A DNA stretch of 64,000 nt from Nesterenkonia haasae (GTDB lineage Bacteria; Actinomycetota; Actinomycetes; Actinomycetales; Micrococcaceae): NCBI RefSeq assembly GCF_010119385.1, contig NZ_VFIE01000017.1:619066-683065 (forward strand). The letters run 5' to 3'. The notes beneath the pieces were generated by a model. That model did no database searches and was not told the DNA's origin. It saw only the letters and a program-made list of their open reading frames with translations. How positions within the stretch are numbered: the first letter of the stretch is position 1; each line of letters starts with the position of its first letter. Both the position numbers and the translations under genes were made by a program. Shown here piece after piece: positions 54,301 to 62,854 of the stretch.

Positions 54301-54357
54301 CGTCTGAGTTCCGGCGAAGGGCCCAAATGCGCAGACCGTCAAGGAGTGGAATTTCAT
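51331..54357 (-). CDS. sbcC: Exonuclease SbcC (Rad50-like ATPase)
   Basis: A 1008-aa SMC-like ATPase. Walker A RGQTGSGKTS is at 34-43. A long coiled coil runs from about 190 to 850 with a zinc-hook CLVC near residue 515. The C-terminal half ATPase has the signature LSGGETFMASLSLALGLAEVV and Walker B SLFIDEGFGSLD. With SbcD it opens and trims hairpins and DNA ends. It overlaps sbcD by 4 bp (ATGA). Confidence 0.94.
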   Translation of the reverse strand: MKFHSLTVCAFGPFAGTQTVNFDALSSDGLFLLRGQTGSGKTSVLDAITFALYGNVPGERRPEGLKSQHAPMERKPYVELEFSTGEDRLWVRREASYYRPAKRRGAAPQRESQALYIKRLHHGEWKPLPVHKIDEGGAELASILGLSMSEFTKVIMLPQGSFAQLLHATNEERRRILEQLFDIGIYDRLEGYLWEHKKESESHLKELDSRIAAHTNQLISAAAALLRDDMPATEAQSPEELIEPLLSRAEKGHQRLRAAEAQAQQAAEHAAQELDLLTTRHRQLTYWAEHTEQRRIHEQARPEAVQAEHLLAEHQAAEAVHQWLVRADREANAAQQQEAMAVSAEQEAQVLLQDQSEVIADTLEAAAEELGQLHARLTDPEARGLDERYTELGAAAQSAEQGAAEAERQAHTLSSQVASAQETLQQQQDQIVSPEQTDREVEAAQATVRAAQARMEQVADRDATASQVEELGRQAEEAQTRQDRAEKDYRRTSAAYLQSLAQELAENLSDGEPCLVCGSTEHPEPLKRDTETVTKEDLNAVTEALQQARLTRGSIADRQLSAETKLQGIHSALSADAHLSADEAREAYAASLQQCRDATQRRRQQRELTDQVQEIRERLVTLRQEQTTAEHTASRRAADAHRISEEAQTLRQRLTHLRGQHSSIADRVAALNQWQQVFKCAQKARQEAENAAAAAQRSAEEADEHINASPFADRHAVISARLPEETLQRLSQQVTTFADGEKRLRFEAELEDVTAGRRRSEQGEKLPSQKDLDDAASRAHQARDALEHVHQQLAQYKAESKAVERAAADLEKVLRSRQDQAVEAHLRAELADAVRAQGGDNDKGMRLTTYVLAARLERVTEAATRHLIAMTDGRYQLLLDPERTGTGQRLRGLDLKVYDEYAEQERPAESLSGGETFMASLSLALGLAEVVQSESGGVGLDSLFIDEGFGSLDDHTLESVMSALHTLQGEGRRIGVVSHVSEMHQQIPVQLKVTKTNSGSTLDLIGVS

Positions 54358-55577
54358 GCCCGCTCCCCCGTGTTTTGGGTGCGCACGGCGTCCAACGCAG
54401 ATGTCACCGCGTTGAGCTCCTGCTGTGTCACTGACCGGTCGCGGACATGTTCGAGGAACCCAGCCACCACCTCAACTTCACTCTGTGCTGTATGCAGCCG
54501 CTGGGCGAAGCTTTGCCCGGAGCGATTGAGGCCCGCCCCGGCATACCGGTATTGCATCACGTGCGGGTAGGCTTCCCGCAGGCGGTTGTAGGCCCGTTCG
54601 GGGCGTTCGTCATCGGTGAGCGTGATCTGGAGAAAGGCCTCCTGGAACCTCTTCACACGTTCCAGGTCCAGGATGTCTTGGATGTCTCCCTGAAGGCGGA
54701 CGACTTCACGGCCCAGATCCCAGTCCAGAGCGGTTACCGCTGCCGCAGCGTCGTCGAGCTCTGTGCTGTCAATCAGCCAGGCCCCTTTGTCCTGTTTGTC
54801 CTCGGAGAAGGAATAGCGGATCGGGGCCCCGGAGTAGCGGACGCGGTCAGAGAGCCGCTGACGCCCGTGGAGGTGGCCTAGAGCCACATAGTCGAATCCG
54901 TCGAATACCTCCAGGGGCACCACGGCGAGACCCCCGGCGCTATCCTCATGATGCTCCAAGGTGCGTTCCGGTACGGCAGGGGCCCCGATGTTACGTTCGG
55001 ATTCGCTGGCCTGTCCTCGGTCAGCGAACACATGCGCCATCACAATCACCCGCAGTGCAGCGCCGTCCTTGGCGACTCTTCGGGCAGCAACATCCGCATG
55101 AATTCTGCTGACTACCTCGGCCATCACCGCTGAATGATGAGCCCGGTCCAAGCCGAGCTGTTCGGCGTAGACCTGCGGCTCCAGATAAGGGACTCCGTAG
55201 ACCAGCAGCCGCTCACCATCCCCGGCAAGCTCCACCGGCGTCCAGGCGTCGTCCAGCCCAGAACGGATATGCACCCCGGATTGGGCGATGAGTTCGCGGT
55301 TGAAGCCCAAGCGCACCGCAGAGTCATGGTTGCCGCTGGTCATCACCACCTGTGCTCCGGCTTCGCGAAGGGCCCGCAGACACTGCCCCAGCTCCCGGAC
55401 CGCCCACTCCGGCGGAAGTGCGCGGTCAAAGACGTCTCCAGAGACCAGCACCACGTCTATCTGGTGCTCGGTCACCGCAGAGCATACGGTCCTCATCATC
55501 TCCAGCTGGGTTTCGCGGAGGTCCGCGCCGTGGAATCCTCGCCCCAGATGCCAGTCCGAGGTGTGCAGCAGCTTCAT
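54354..55577 (-). CDS. sbcD: Exonuclease SbcD (Mre11-like nuclease)
   Basis: A 407-aa metallophosphoesterase. Metal-binding motifs DWHLG (8-12), VSGDVFDRA (about 44), TSGNHDSA (about 79), and the GHLHGRQ segment are present, the full calcineurin-like set. It cleaves DNA ends with SbcC. ATG 55577 is first in the operon sbcD-sbcC-membrane protein. It is divergent from the ADP-ribosylglycohydrolase-like gene. Confidence 0.94.
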   Translation of the reverse strand: MKLLHTSDWHLGRGFHGADLRETQLEMMRTVCSAVTEHQIDVVLVSGDVFDRALPPEWAVRELGQCLRALREAGAQVVMTSGNHDSAVRLGFNRELIAQSGVHIRSGLDDAWTPVELAGDGERLLVYGVPYLEPQVYAEQLGLDRAHHSAVMAEVVSRIHADVAARRVAKDGAALRVIVMAHVFADRGQASESERNIGAPAVPERTLEHHEDSAGGLAVVPLEVFDGFDYVALGHLHGRQRLSDRVRYSGAPIRYSFSEDKQDKGAWLIDSTELDDAAAAVTALDWDLGREVVRLQGDIQDILDLERVKRFQEAFLQITLTDDERPERAYNRLREAYPHVMQYRYAGAGLNRSGQSFAQRLHTAQSEVEVVAGFLEHVRDRSVTQQELNAVTSALDAVRTQNTGERA

Positions 55578-55650
55578 GATTCACTCGCTTCGGTCGTCAC
55601 TACCCTCACCCTACGGCGGGGCACGCACATCAACTCCGCCGGACGCGCGA

Positions 55651-56325
55651 ATGTCGGTATTCTTGCCCTTCGTGACGTCCCCACTCAACCCAGAAGACCT
55701 CCGCCTCGTCGATTCCTTCGAACCGACCATGCGCAGCCTGCTCCCCGGACCAGATGAACCGGTCCATGCAGAAGCCCTGCTTGCCCTCTGCATGGGGGAC
55801 GGCCTGCTAGAAGTACTCGAATGGTCCCGCGAGGGGTCCGGGGCTGATCCGGCAGCCAGCATGTGGTTGGCCGCCCTGCGTTGGCACAGGGTCCTGGCCG
55901 GCGATTTCCCGCAGGGTTGCCCCCGGCCGACGCCGCGGCCCACTGACCATGCCCTGAGGCTCATCGTAAAATCTGGGGGCCTCGCCCTCATCCCCGGCAG
56001 TGCAGACACCTCGCTCGCCAGTTTGAGCTCTGCGGAGATGGGCACTCGCGCCGCGCCTCCTCAGCCAGCAGCGGATGACGAAGCCGCCTTGCTGCGCATT
56101 CTGCCCATCAGCCTCGTACCGTACGTGGAGGCATCAATGAAACAGAATTGGGCCGAACAAGCCGTTTGCCTCACGCACGGGAATCCGCGGCTGCTGCGCG
56201 AAGCCCGGCGCCGAGCGTTGGCGCCTCCTCCACCGGCGAAGCACGCACCGGCTCATGAACTGCTGGCTGTGGTCGTTGAGGACCTCAGTCAGCGCTGGCG
56301 GAAGACTACTCTGCCCGGGACGTGA
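55651..56325 (+). CDS. Degenerate ADP-ribosylglycohydrolase-like protein
   Basis: About 224 aa from ATG 55651 (GTG 55672 is an alternative; TATTCT 8 nt before it could be a leaderless -10). The order of elements fits the ADP-ribosylglycohydrolase fold: ALLALCMGDGLLEVLEW, then LRWHRVLAGDFP, ILPISLVPYVEA and QAVCLTHGNPRLLREA. The metal-binding TDDT-type motif is replaced by GADPAAS, and the C-terminal D-x-D-T-N-A motif is missing, so catalysis is doubtful. The length is about 60% of an active enzyme. It is divergent from sbcD and overlaps the exonuclease gene end by 20 bp. Confidence 0.6.
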   Translation: MSVFLPFVTSPLNPEDLRLVDSFEPTMRSLLPGPDEPVHAEALLALCMGDGLLEVLEWSREGSGADPAASMWLAALRWHRVLAGDFPQGCPRPTPRPTDHALRLIVKSGGLALIPGSADTSLASLSSAEMGTRAAPPQPAADDEAALLRILPISLVPYVEASMKQNWAEQAVCLTHGNPRLLREARRRALAPPPPAKHAPAHELLAVVVEDLSQRWRKTTLPGT

Positions 56326-57424
56326 CTGCTGAGGGCTGCGGCAGCGGCCACGCGCTGCCCAGCATCTGCCGGTAGTCATCCTCCGTCAGGAGGCTGATCG
56401 GTTGGCCCTGGTCTCGGCGGCTGAGCGCTTCCCTGACTTTGCGTGCCTGCAGCGGAGGCACTCGGTGCTCAGCCTCCAAATCCTCGCGGCAGACACCGTC
56501 ACCGATCACCACCACTGTGGTGGCGCTGGTGACTTTCGACGCAGTGACAGCACCATGTTCAGCGGCAAGCGCTTTGACATCCGCCCGTGGGATGGCGAGA
56601 TTGCCGGTGAAGACTATGTGTTCACCGAACAGCGGATGATTCGGGTCAGCGTGCTCATTGGCCGGAAGGTTGCGGCCTTCGTCCTGCCAGCGCATCAGAT
56701 CCGGAAGCATATCGTCGCTGACGTCTTCACTGCGTGCGTCGAGCAAGTATGCGCAGCTGCGCACTTGGCGTGTGGCCCGGGACTCGTAGGGACGGCCTCC
56801 GGTCCAGGACTCCAGTTCTTCGGGTTCGATCTGGTGTGCGGCGAAAAGGTCGTTGAGATTCCCGCGTTTTTCCCGCTCTGCTATGTCAACGACTATCGCA
56901 GCTGCGGCTCGGGCGTCCCACAAGGCGTGATGGTGGTGCTTGAGGTGAAAGCCCGCTTCAGCTGCGGACCGGGGCAGTGCGTGGGATTCTAGGCGGTAGA
57001 CAGTGCGTGCCAAACGCAGTGAGCACAGAGCGCGCAGTCCTGGCGAATCCATGCCCGAAACTTCCAACGCGGACTCAAAGACCTCAATATCGAAACCAGC
57101 ATTGTGGGCGATGAGCGTATCGGAGCCGATGAACTCGACGATCTCTGCGAAGAGCTCCCCAAAACGTGGCTGGGCGGCCACCCGATCGGCGGTGATGCCA
57201 TGGATGGCCACATTGCGCGGATCAAACCTGTCGAAACCCTGCGGTGGCCGCATCCGTTTGAAGAAAAGCTCGTCCACGTTGCCGTCTCTGACGCGCACCA
57301 TGCCAATCGCGCAGGGCGAGCCGCGGAAGCCATTGGCCGTCTCAAAATCGACGGCGGTGAAGTTCAGGCCTTTGACACGAGGCGGCCGCAGGTCAGATAA
57401 CGATCCGAGTGCTGACGGAGACAT
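56306..57424 (-). CDS. DEDDh exonuclease with BRCT domain (DnaQ-like)
   Basis: A 372-aa protein. DEDDh exonuclease domain at about 20-180: DFETA with Asp26 and Glu28, AHNAGFDIEVFESAL, and HHALWDARAAA with the catalytic His-Asp. A BRCT-like domain (about 270-350) reads LFGEHIVFTGNLAIPRADVKALAAEHGAVTASKVTSATTVVVIG. The arrangement fits a DNA polymerase III epsilon-like repair exonuclease rather than the replicative proofreader. ATG 57424 abuts the rdgB TAA stop (TAAATG). Confidence 0.88.
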   Translation of the reverse strand: MSPSALGSLSDLRPPRVKGLNFTAVDFETANGFRGSPCAIGMVRVRDGNVDELFFKRMRPPQGFDRFDPRNVAIHGITADRVAAQPRFGELFAEIVEFIGSDTLIAHNAGFDIEVFESALEVSGMDSPGLRALCSLRLARTVYRLESHALPRSAAEAGFHLKHHHHALWDARAAAAIVVDIAEREKRGNLNDLFAAHQIEPEELESWTGGRPYESRATRQVRSCAYLLDARSEDVSDDMLPDLMRWQDEGRNLPANEHADPNHPLFGEHIVFTGNLAIPRADVKALAAEHGAVTASKVTSATTVVVIGDGVCREDLEAEHRVPPLQARKVREALSRRDQGQPISLLTEDDYRQMLGSAWPLPQPSAVTSRAE

Positions 57425-58060
57425 TTAGACGAGCACCTCCACAATACGATGCGCGAGGGCCCTGAAGGCTTTGCCGCGGTGAGAGATGGCGTTCTTTTCG
57501 GCCATCGAGAGCTCCGCGCAGGAGCGGCTGTCCCCCACTGGCTGAAGGATCGGATCGTAGCCGAAACCTCCACTGCCATGCTCTTCGGTCAACAGCGTGC
57601 CCTCCAGTCGGCCTTCGGCAGTGAACTCAGCTGCAGGGGCACCGTCGTGTCCGGGAATGACCAATGAGGCGACGCATACGAAAGCCGCAGTGCGATGCTC
57701 TGCAGGGATGTCGCAGAGCTGTTCCAGGAGCAGGCGGCGGTTGTTCTCGTCACTGGACCGAGCACCGGCCCACCTGGCGGAGAAGATGCCGGGGGCTCCA
57801 CCCAGGACGTCGACGGAGAGGCCAGAGTCATCGGCCACAGCCGGCAGACCTGTCATTTCCGCGACCGCTCGGGCTTTGAGCAAGGAGTTCTCGGTGAATG
57901 TCACCCCGGTCTCCGGGATCTCACCGACCCCGGCAGTGGCGGCGTCTACCACTGCACTGTCCAGATCCAGGTTGCGCAGCTGATCCGAATCGGCCAAGAG
58001 GGCCCTGAATTCGCGGAGCTTACCTGAATTTCCGGTGGCCAAGACGATCCGAGCGCTCAC
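57425..58060 (-). CDS. rdgB: Non-canonical purine NTP pyrophosphatase (RdgB/HAM1)
   Basis: About 211 aa from GTG 58060, which overlaps the rph stop by 4 bp (GTGA). [15 protein letters not shown] at the start, [23 protein letters not shown] and [13 protein letters not shown] are the HAM1 family landmarks. It hydrolyses dITP, XTP and similar. It lies between rph and the exonuclease gene. Confidence 0.95.
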   Translation of the reverse strand: MSARIVLATGNSGKLREFRALLADSDQLRNLDLDSAVVDAATAGVGEIPETGVTFTENSLLKARAVAEMTGLPAVADDSGLSVDVLGGAPGIFSARWAGARSSDENNRRLLLEQLCDIPAEHRTAAFVCVASLVIPGHDGAPAAEFTAEGRLEGTLLTEEHGSGGFGYDPILQPVGDSRSCAELSMAEKNAISHRGKAFRALAHRIVEVLV

Positions 58061-58797
58061 TGTGCCAGTGCCATCCTCTGGAGCTCGGCCAGGCGTCCAC
58101 AACCGATCAGGGACAGGTCCAACAACTCGTTGAGTTGATTGCGAGTGAAAGGCGCACCTTCCGCGGTGCCCTGGACCTCAACGAAGTCTCCGCTTCCGGT
58201 GACGACCACGTTCATATCAGTTCCAGCGGTGGAGTCCTCGTTGTACGGCAGGTCCAGCACCGCAGTGCCGTTGGGCAACACACCGACCGAGATCGCGGCC
58301 ACTGAATCCCGCAGCACCTCGGCGCGCTTCCGGATCCGGCCCTCACCGCGCGCCCACTCGATGGCGTCCGCCAGCGCGACGAATGCGCCGGTCACTGCTG
58401 CCGTGCGAGTGCCGCCGTCGGCTTGGAGCACGTCACAGTCCAAGGTGATGACGTTCTCCCCGAGGGACTCGAGATCGACTACTGCGCGCAGAGACCGCCC
58501 GATCAGTCGGGAGATCTCGTGGGTCCGTCCGCCGACTTTGCCTTTGATCGATTCACGTGCGTTGCGGGTATTGGTCGCTCGCGGCAGCATGGCGTACTCG
58601 GCGGTGACCCATCCTCGACCCTGACCTCTGAGCCACCGTGGCACATCAGATTCGACGCTTGCGGTGCACAGCACTTTCGTCTCTCCGAATTCGATGAGTG
58701 CGCTGCCCTCGGCGTGCGCAGACCATTCCCGAGTGATGGTGACTTCGCGAAGCTGATCAATGGCTCGACCATCAGCGCGGACGAACTTGCCCGTCAT
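58057..58797 (-). CDS. rph: Ribonuclease PH
   Basis: A 246-aa phosphorolytic exoribonuclease. [52 protein letters not shown] and [26 protein letters not shown] are the full set of RNase PH motifs. It matures tRNA 3' ends. AGGAGG precedes ATG 58797. Its stop overlaps rdgB. Confidence 0.97.
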   Translation of the reverse strand: MTGKFVRADGRAIDQLREVTITREWSAHAEGSALIEFGETKVLCTASVESDVPRWLRGQGRGWVTAEYAMLPRATNTRNARESIKGKVGGRTHEISRLIGRSLRAVVDLESLGENVITLDCDVLQADGGTRTAAVTGAFVALADAIEWARGEGRIRKRAEVLRDSVAAISVGVLPNGTAVLDLPYNEDSTAGTDMNVVVTGSGDFVEVQGTAEGAPFTRNQLNELLDLSLIGCGRLAELQRMALAQ

Positions 58798-58817
58798 ATA
58801 CCCTCCTGTGGCGTGTT

Positions 58818-59603
58818 TCAGATGTGATAGGTGACCCCGTCGGCGGCCACTGCAATGTTTCCGTTGTAGCGCAGGGCCGCGTGCTCCCGCACCACGTTGG
58901 GGTCAGTCCACGCCGGCAGGTGGGTCAGCAGCAGCCGTCCCACCTGCGCCTCAGCGGCCGCAGCGCCTGCGCGATCTCCGTTGAGATGGATCCCCTCTAT
59001 GGCGTCGTCGCGGCCGTCCTGGTAGGCGGCTTCACACAGGAAGACATCGGCTCCTCGAGCGGCTTCCACCAGGCCACGGCAGCTGTCAGTATCACCGGAG
59101 TAGGTCAGCACGCGGGTGGTGCCGTCCTCCCCTGCCGCCTCTATGCGCAGGGCGTAGGGTTCATCGATCGGGTGCCGGACGGTGATGGGGGTGATGGTGA
59201 AGGGCCCGATCGTGGTCGGCTGCTCTGGCGTCCAGTGGTGAAAGTCGAACTCATCATGCATGCCAGGTGCGGGGTCGATCCCGTGTGCCGCAGCGATTCG
59301 GGCATCAGTCCCGGCTGGTCCGTGAACTGGAATGCGCTGTGTTGGCCAGCCTCCCGGCCGCCACTTGACGGCAATATGTAAACCTGTGAGGTCCATATAG
59401 TGATCTGGATGCAGGTGGCTTAGGCACACGGCATCCAGGTCCTCGAGTGCAATGTGCCTCTGCAACGGCCCCAATGCCCCACTGCCGAGGTCTAGAGCGA
59501 TCCGCCACATGCGTCCCTCATGCTCCTGGGTGACCAGATAACAGCTGGCAGAGGAATGCGGCCCCGGGAAGGAGCCGCTGCACCCGATAATCGTCAGTTT
59601 CAT
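58818..59603 (-). CDS. MBL-fold metallo-hydrolase (Rv1339-like)
   Basis: A 261-aa metallo-beta-lactamase fold protein. The metal motif HLHPDH (63-68) is intact, with further ligands in YSGDTDS and THLPAW. The start [24 protein letters not shown] is typical of the branch with Rv1339, which is reported to hydrolyse cyclic AMP. The position before rph-rdgB matches that locus. No murI lies between it and DUF2017, unlike the common gene order. Confidence 0.87.
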   Translation of the reverse strand: MKLTIIGCSGSFPGPHSSASCYLVTQEHEGRMWRIALDLGSGALGPLQRHIALEDLDAVCLSHLHPDHYMDLTGLHIAVKWRPGGWPTQRIPVHGPAGTDARIAAAHGIDPAPGMHDEFDFHHWTPEQPTTIGPFTITPITVRHPIDEPYALRIEAAGEDGTTRVLTYSGDTDSCRGLVEAARGADVFLCEAAYQDGRDDAIEGIHLNGDRAGAAAAEAQVGRLLLTHLPAWTDPNVVREHAALRYNGNIAVAADGVTYHI

Positions 59604-59621
59604 ATGTCGCTCAGCATAACG

Positions 59622-60245
59622 TCACTCATCTTCAGGCATGACATCGAGCATCGCGGAGAACAGTGTCTCCTGCAGCCATGTGGTAAACGTGTAGAGCTCC
59701 GCCATGAACTCATCCGTGGTGGCGGCTTTCCCTCTGCCGGCCATGTCATGGACGCGTTCAGCGGCAGCCTCGTCGTCAATGTTCAGCCGCGCCGCCAAGG
59801 TGAGCCGCACATCATTGAGTGCACGGCCGAACACCGGCGCCTGTTCTTCCGTCAAAGTCACCGGCTCCGACTCCAGCGCCATTCTGGCGGCTCGCAGATC
59901 CGCGATCTTGGTCTCACGCAAGGAGGCTTCAGAGAGCCGCCGAAACTGAGCTGCCTCCACCGGATCAGTTGAAGCGTCTGGAAGCAGAAGCGCCAGCGCA
60001 GCATCCTCGGGCGGTTCCACACCTGGGATCTCATCGCCGGCGTCGAGGTCAGCTCCGAGTCCGGCTAGCTCACGCCGGAAGTGAGCGAAGCTGTCCTGTG
60101 GTTCTGTCGCGGCGTCGTTCAACGCCTCTCCCCTGGCTTCAAGCATGGTGATGACGTCCGCGCACAGGTGAGAGAGCAGACGCCGCTCATGGGATTCCAT
60201 ATCAGCTCTGTAGCCGCGTGTGGTGGCGCGAAAAGCTCGGGCCAT
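59622..60245 (-). CDS. DUF2017 family protein
   Basis: A 207-aa mostly helical, acidic protein. SHERRLLSHLCADVITMLEARGE, DPVEAAQFRRLSEASLRETKIADLRAARMALE and YTFTTWLQETLFSAML are the DUF2017 family pattern. It follows clpS by a 6-bp gap, the usual arrangement in actinobacteria. The role is unknown; gene order hints at a link with ClpS-mediated protein turnover. Confidence 0.85.
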   Translation of the reverse strand: MARAFRATTRGYRADMESHERRLLSHLCADVITMLEARGEALNDAATEPQDSFAHFRRELAGLGADLDAGDEIPGVEPPEDAALALLLPDASTDPVEAAQFRRLSEASLRETKIADLRAARMALESEPVTLTEEQAPVFGRALNDVRLTLAARLNIDDEAAAERVHDMAGRGKAATTDEFMAELYTFTTWLQETLFSAMLDVMPEDE

Positions 60246-60251
60246 CCGGGT

Positions 60252-60557
60252 CTACTCCGATTCCTCGAGGGTTGCCTGCAGACCGTATCCGTGGAGCGCG
60301 GTCACATCCCGTTCCGCCTTCTCCCGGGGTCCGGAGGCGACCACTGACCGGCCCTCACGGTGTACCTGGAGCATCAGTTGGTGCGCCTTCTCCCGCGAGT
60401 GACCGAAGTAGCTGCGAAAGACCCAGGCCACATAGGACATCAGATTCACCGGATCGTTCCAGACGACAACTTTGTAGGGCCTGCTGGTGAGCACACCGAT
60501 CTGCAGGTCCAGGTCAGTGCCCCCCTCAGTCAGCGTCGATCCTTGGGCAGAACTCAT
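60252..60557 (-). CDS. clpS: ATP-dependent Clp protease adaptor ClpS
   Basis: A 101-aa adaptor. PYKVVVWNDPVNLMSYVAWVFRSYFGHSREKAHQLMLQVHREGRSVVASG is the N-degron-binding core. It delivers N-end-rule substrates to ClpC/ClpA. It is followed by DUF2017 (6-bp gap) and preceded by a leaderless -10 box. Confidence 0.95.
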   Translation of the reverse strand: MSSAQGSTLTEGGTDLDLQIGVLTSRPYKVVVWNDPVNLMSYVAWVFRSYFGHSREKAHQLMLQVHREGRSVVASGPREKAERDVTALHGYGLQATLEESE

Positions 60558-60563
60558 GTCTCT

Positions 60564-60569
60564 ATTCTA
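60564..60569 (-). promoter_or_regulatory. -10 box TAGAAT, leaderless type, for clpS
   Basis: TAGAAT on the minus strand ends 6 nt before ATG 60557; the six bases between carry no Shine-Dalgarno. Confidence 0.6.
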
Positions 60570-60588
60570 CGAACCAGAACTTGATACG

Positions 60589-61911
60589 TCAGACGAAAAC
60601 CGTGGGGATGACAGGTTCGCCCTCGGAGAGCCGTTGTGCTACGGCCGGAAGTTCTTCCAGTGAGTCCCTGTGCCTTCGGGCTGCGCGCAATACACCCTCG
60701 GCCCCGGTGTTGCCCGGTTGTACACTTCCACGGATAACCAGTGGGACCTGGAGTTCACGGCCGGAGTAGCCGGCTTCCGCAACAGTTTTATCTGCAGCGA
60801 TGAACTCAGCTTCCGCCCGCCCATCATCATCTAGGCCCCGTACGGCCTGCTTTCTGCCGCCGGCACTGGCCTTGTTCGGTGAGGACTTCTCCACCGGCAC
60901 AGCGGCACCTGTGCCGTCCTGCCGCTGGACCAGCTTGTACACCATGGAGGCTGTGGGCGCCCCAGAGCCTGTGACCAGACGGGTGCCCACCCCATAGGCG
61001 TCCACTGGGGCCGCAGCGAGACCGGCAATTGCGAACTCATCAAGGTCCGAGGAGACGATGATGCGCGTCTCAGTATTACCCAATGAGTCTAAGAGCTTCC
61101 GGACATCGTGCGCCTGTGCCACCAGATCACCGGAGTCCAACCGGACGGCACCGAGCTCCGGACCAGCGATCTCAACAGCTTTGCGGACGGCCGACTCCAC
61201 GTCATAGGTGTCCACCAGCAGGGTGGTTCCGGGGCCGAACGTATCCACCTGGGCCGTGAACGCCTCTTCCTCGGTGTCGTGGAGGAGAGTGAACGCATGG
61301 GCGGCAGTGCCCAATGTCGGCACGCCCCAGCTTCTGCCGGCCTCCAGATTCGACGTCGCGGAGAAGCCCACTACCGCAGCGGCACGAGCCGCTGCCGTGG
61401 CCGAGAACTCCTGGGTTCGACGGGACCCCATCTCGACGCAGGGCCGACCTCCAGCCTCTGCGGACCCGCCGGCGGCCATCACCATCCTGGCGCCGGCTGA
61501 GGCGACGGCAGAATCGTGATTCAGCACCGAGAGCACGAAAGTTTCCAGCAGGCAGGCCTCAGCGAATGTCCCGGTCACCTGCAGTACCGGGGAGTTGGGC
61601 ACATAGACCTCACCTTCGGCGTATCCGGTGATGTCCCCGCTGAAGCGATACTGGGCGAGAAAGTCGAGGGTGGTGTCGTCGACTATTCCCCGCTCCGCGA
61701 GAAAGTCCAACTCATCCCGTCCATACCGAAACGCTTCCAGCCCCTCCAGTAAGCGCCCCGTACCGGCCACCACTCCGAATCGACGGCCCTGTGGCAACCT
61801 ACGCGCGAAGACCTCAAAGGTGCACTGCCGATCAGCCGCGCCGGAACGCAGCGCAGCCTGGAGCATCGTCAACTCATACTGGTCGGTCAGAAGCGCGGTG
61901 GAAAATATCAC
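60589..61911 (-). CDS. pncB: Nicotinate phosphoribosyltransferase
   Basis: A 440-aa enzyme of the Preiss-Handler pathway, converting nicotinate and PRPP to nicotinate mononucleotide. TDQYELTMLQAALRSG at the N-terminus and EMGSRRTQEFSATAAARAAAVVGFSATSNLEAG near the active site, as well as RLDSGDL, are diagnostic. The start is GTG 61911, 6 nt after a TAGGAT box. It is divergent from pncA, which supplies its substrate. Confidence 0.95.
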   Translation of the reverse strand: MIFSTALLTDQYELTMLQAALRSGAADRQCTFEVFARRLPQGRRFGVVAGTGRLLEGLEAFRYGRDELDFLAERGIVDDTTLDFLAQYRFSGDITGYAEGEVYVPNSPVLQVTGTFAEACLLETFVLSVLNHDSAVASAGARMVMAAGGSAEAGGRPCVEMGSRRTQEFSATAAARAAAVVGFSATSNLEAGRSWGVPTLGTAAHAFTLLHDTEEEAFTAQVDTFGPGTTLLVDTYDVESAVRKAVEIAGPELGAVRLDSGDLVAQAHDVRKLLDSLGNTETRIIVSSDLDEFAIAGLAAAPVDAYGVGTRLVTGSGAPTASMVYKLVQRQDGTGAAVPVEKSSPNKASAGGRKQAVRGLDDDGRAEAEFIAADKTVAEAGYSGRELQVPLVIRGSVQPGNTGAEGVLRAARRHRDSLEELPAVAQRLSEGEPVIPTVFV

Positions 61912-61917
61912 GGTGCA

Positions 61918-61923
61918 ATCCTA
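61918..61923 (-). promoter_or_regulatory. -10 box TAGGAT, leaderless type, for pncB
   Basis: TAGGAT on the minus strand ends 6 nt before GTG 61911, with no Shine-Dalgarno sequence. The pncA side of the gap is different: it has GGGGAGGAGA before GTG 62007. Confidence 0.55.
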
Positions 61924-62006
61924 TGCCCGCGTCTGTACCGCTGGGGCTGGCCGAGTAGTAACGTGGAGTCACGCACAATGCCGGCACTGTTGGGGAGGAG
62001 AGGATC

Positions 62007-62651
62007 GTGGCTCAAGCACTGATCATCGTGGATGTGCAGCAGGACTTCTGCAAAGGCGGGGCGCTCGCCGTTGAGGGTGGTGCTCAACTAGCCGCCGACC
62101 TCAGCGAATTCCTCGAGGAGAACCATGCCGAGTACGACGCCGTCGTCACCACCCAGGACTGGCACATTGACCCCGGCGGGCACTTCTCGGAAAATCCGGA
62201 CTTCGACCACACATGGCCGGTGCACTGCGTGGCCGGGACTCCGGGGGCAGAGCTCCATCAGGACCTGGACACCGACTATGTGGAGGCTCGCTTTCTGAAG
62301 GGTCTCTACGATGACGGATACTCCGGATTCGAAAGCCGCTTAGGAGACCCGGAGCGAGTGGGCATCCTCGAAGGGGAAAAGGGAATCAAAGTCGAACCCG
62401 AGGATGTCGTCGCGCCTGACGCCCCCGATTTGGACTCCTGGCTCCAGGAACGCAACATCGATTCGGTGGTGATCGTAGGTATCGCCACCGACCACTGCGT
62501 GCGCGCCACCGCATTGGACGCTGCAGAGAATGACTATGCCGTACGGGTGGTCTCCGACCTCACTGTGGGTGTCAGTGCTGAGAAGATCACCGAGACCTTC
62601 CAGGAGTTTCGCGACGCCGACATCGAGGTCGTCGCACTGGAAGAACTCTGA
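62007..62651 (+). CDS. pncA: Nicotinamidase
   Basis: A 214-aa isochorismatase-fold enzyme. IIVDVQQDFCKGGAL has the catalytic Asp near residue 9; TTQDWHIDPGGHF holds the metal-binding Asp-His-His; GIATDHCVRATALDA has the nucleophilic Cys. It converts nicotinamide to nicotinate for PncB, the divergent neighbour. GTG 62007 has GGAGGAGAGG upstream. Confidence 0.95.
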   Translation: MAQALIIVDVQQDFCKGGALAVEGGAQLAADLSEFLEENHAEYDAVVTTQDWHIDPGGHFSENPDFDHTWPVHCVAGTPGAELHQDLDTDYVEARFLKGLYDDGYSGFESRLGDPERVGILEGEKGIKVEPEDVVAPDAPDLDSWLQERNIDSVVIVGIATDHCVRATALDAAENDYAVRVVSDLTVGVSAEKITETFQEFRDADIEVVALEEL

Positions 62652-62854
62652 CCAGCGGTGCCCCTCATGGGCGCGGCCCGGGCAACACGCAATAGGACGT
62701 TCCGGGTGCCACTGGCCGGTGTCCCACCGTGTGTCCCGGAACTTGCCCGAAACGTGCCTTAGGCGGGAGTCTCAAGAGCATCCCACATCCCACAGGGGGC
62801 TCCTGCCGGTAGCCTCAAGAGCTGGTGAGCTCACGTCCGTGTGCACCAGCTTTT
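62652..62854. other. Non-coding stretch after pncA with an 8-bp inverted repeat
   Basis: No convincing gene. The arms GTTCCGGG (62699-62706) and CCCGGAAC (62735-62742) form an 8-bp stem with a 28-nt loop and no T-run, a possible weak terminator for pncA. Confidence 0.5.
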
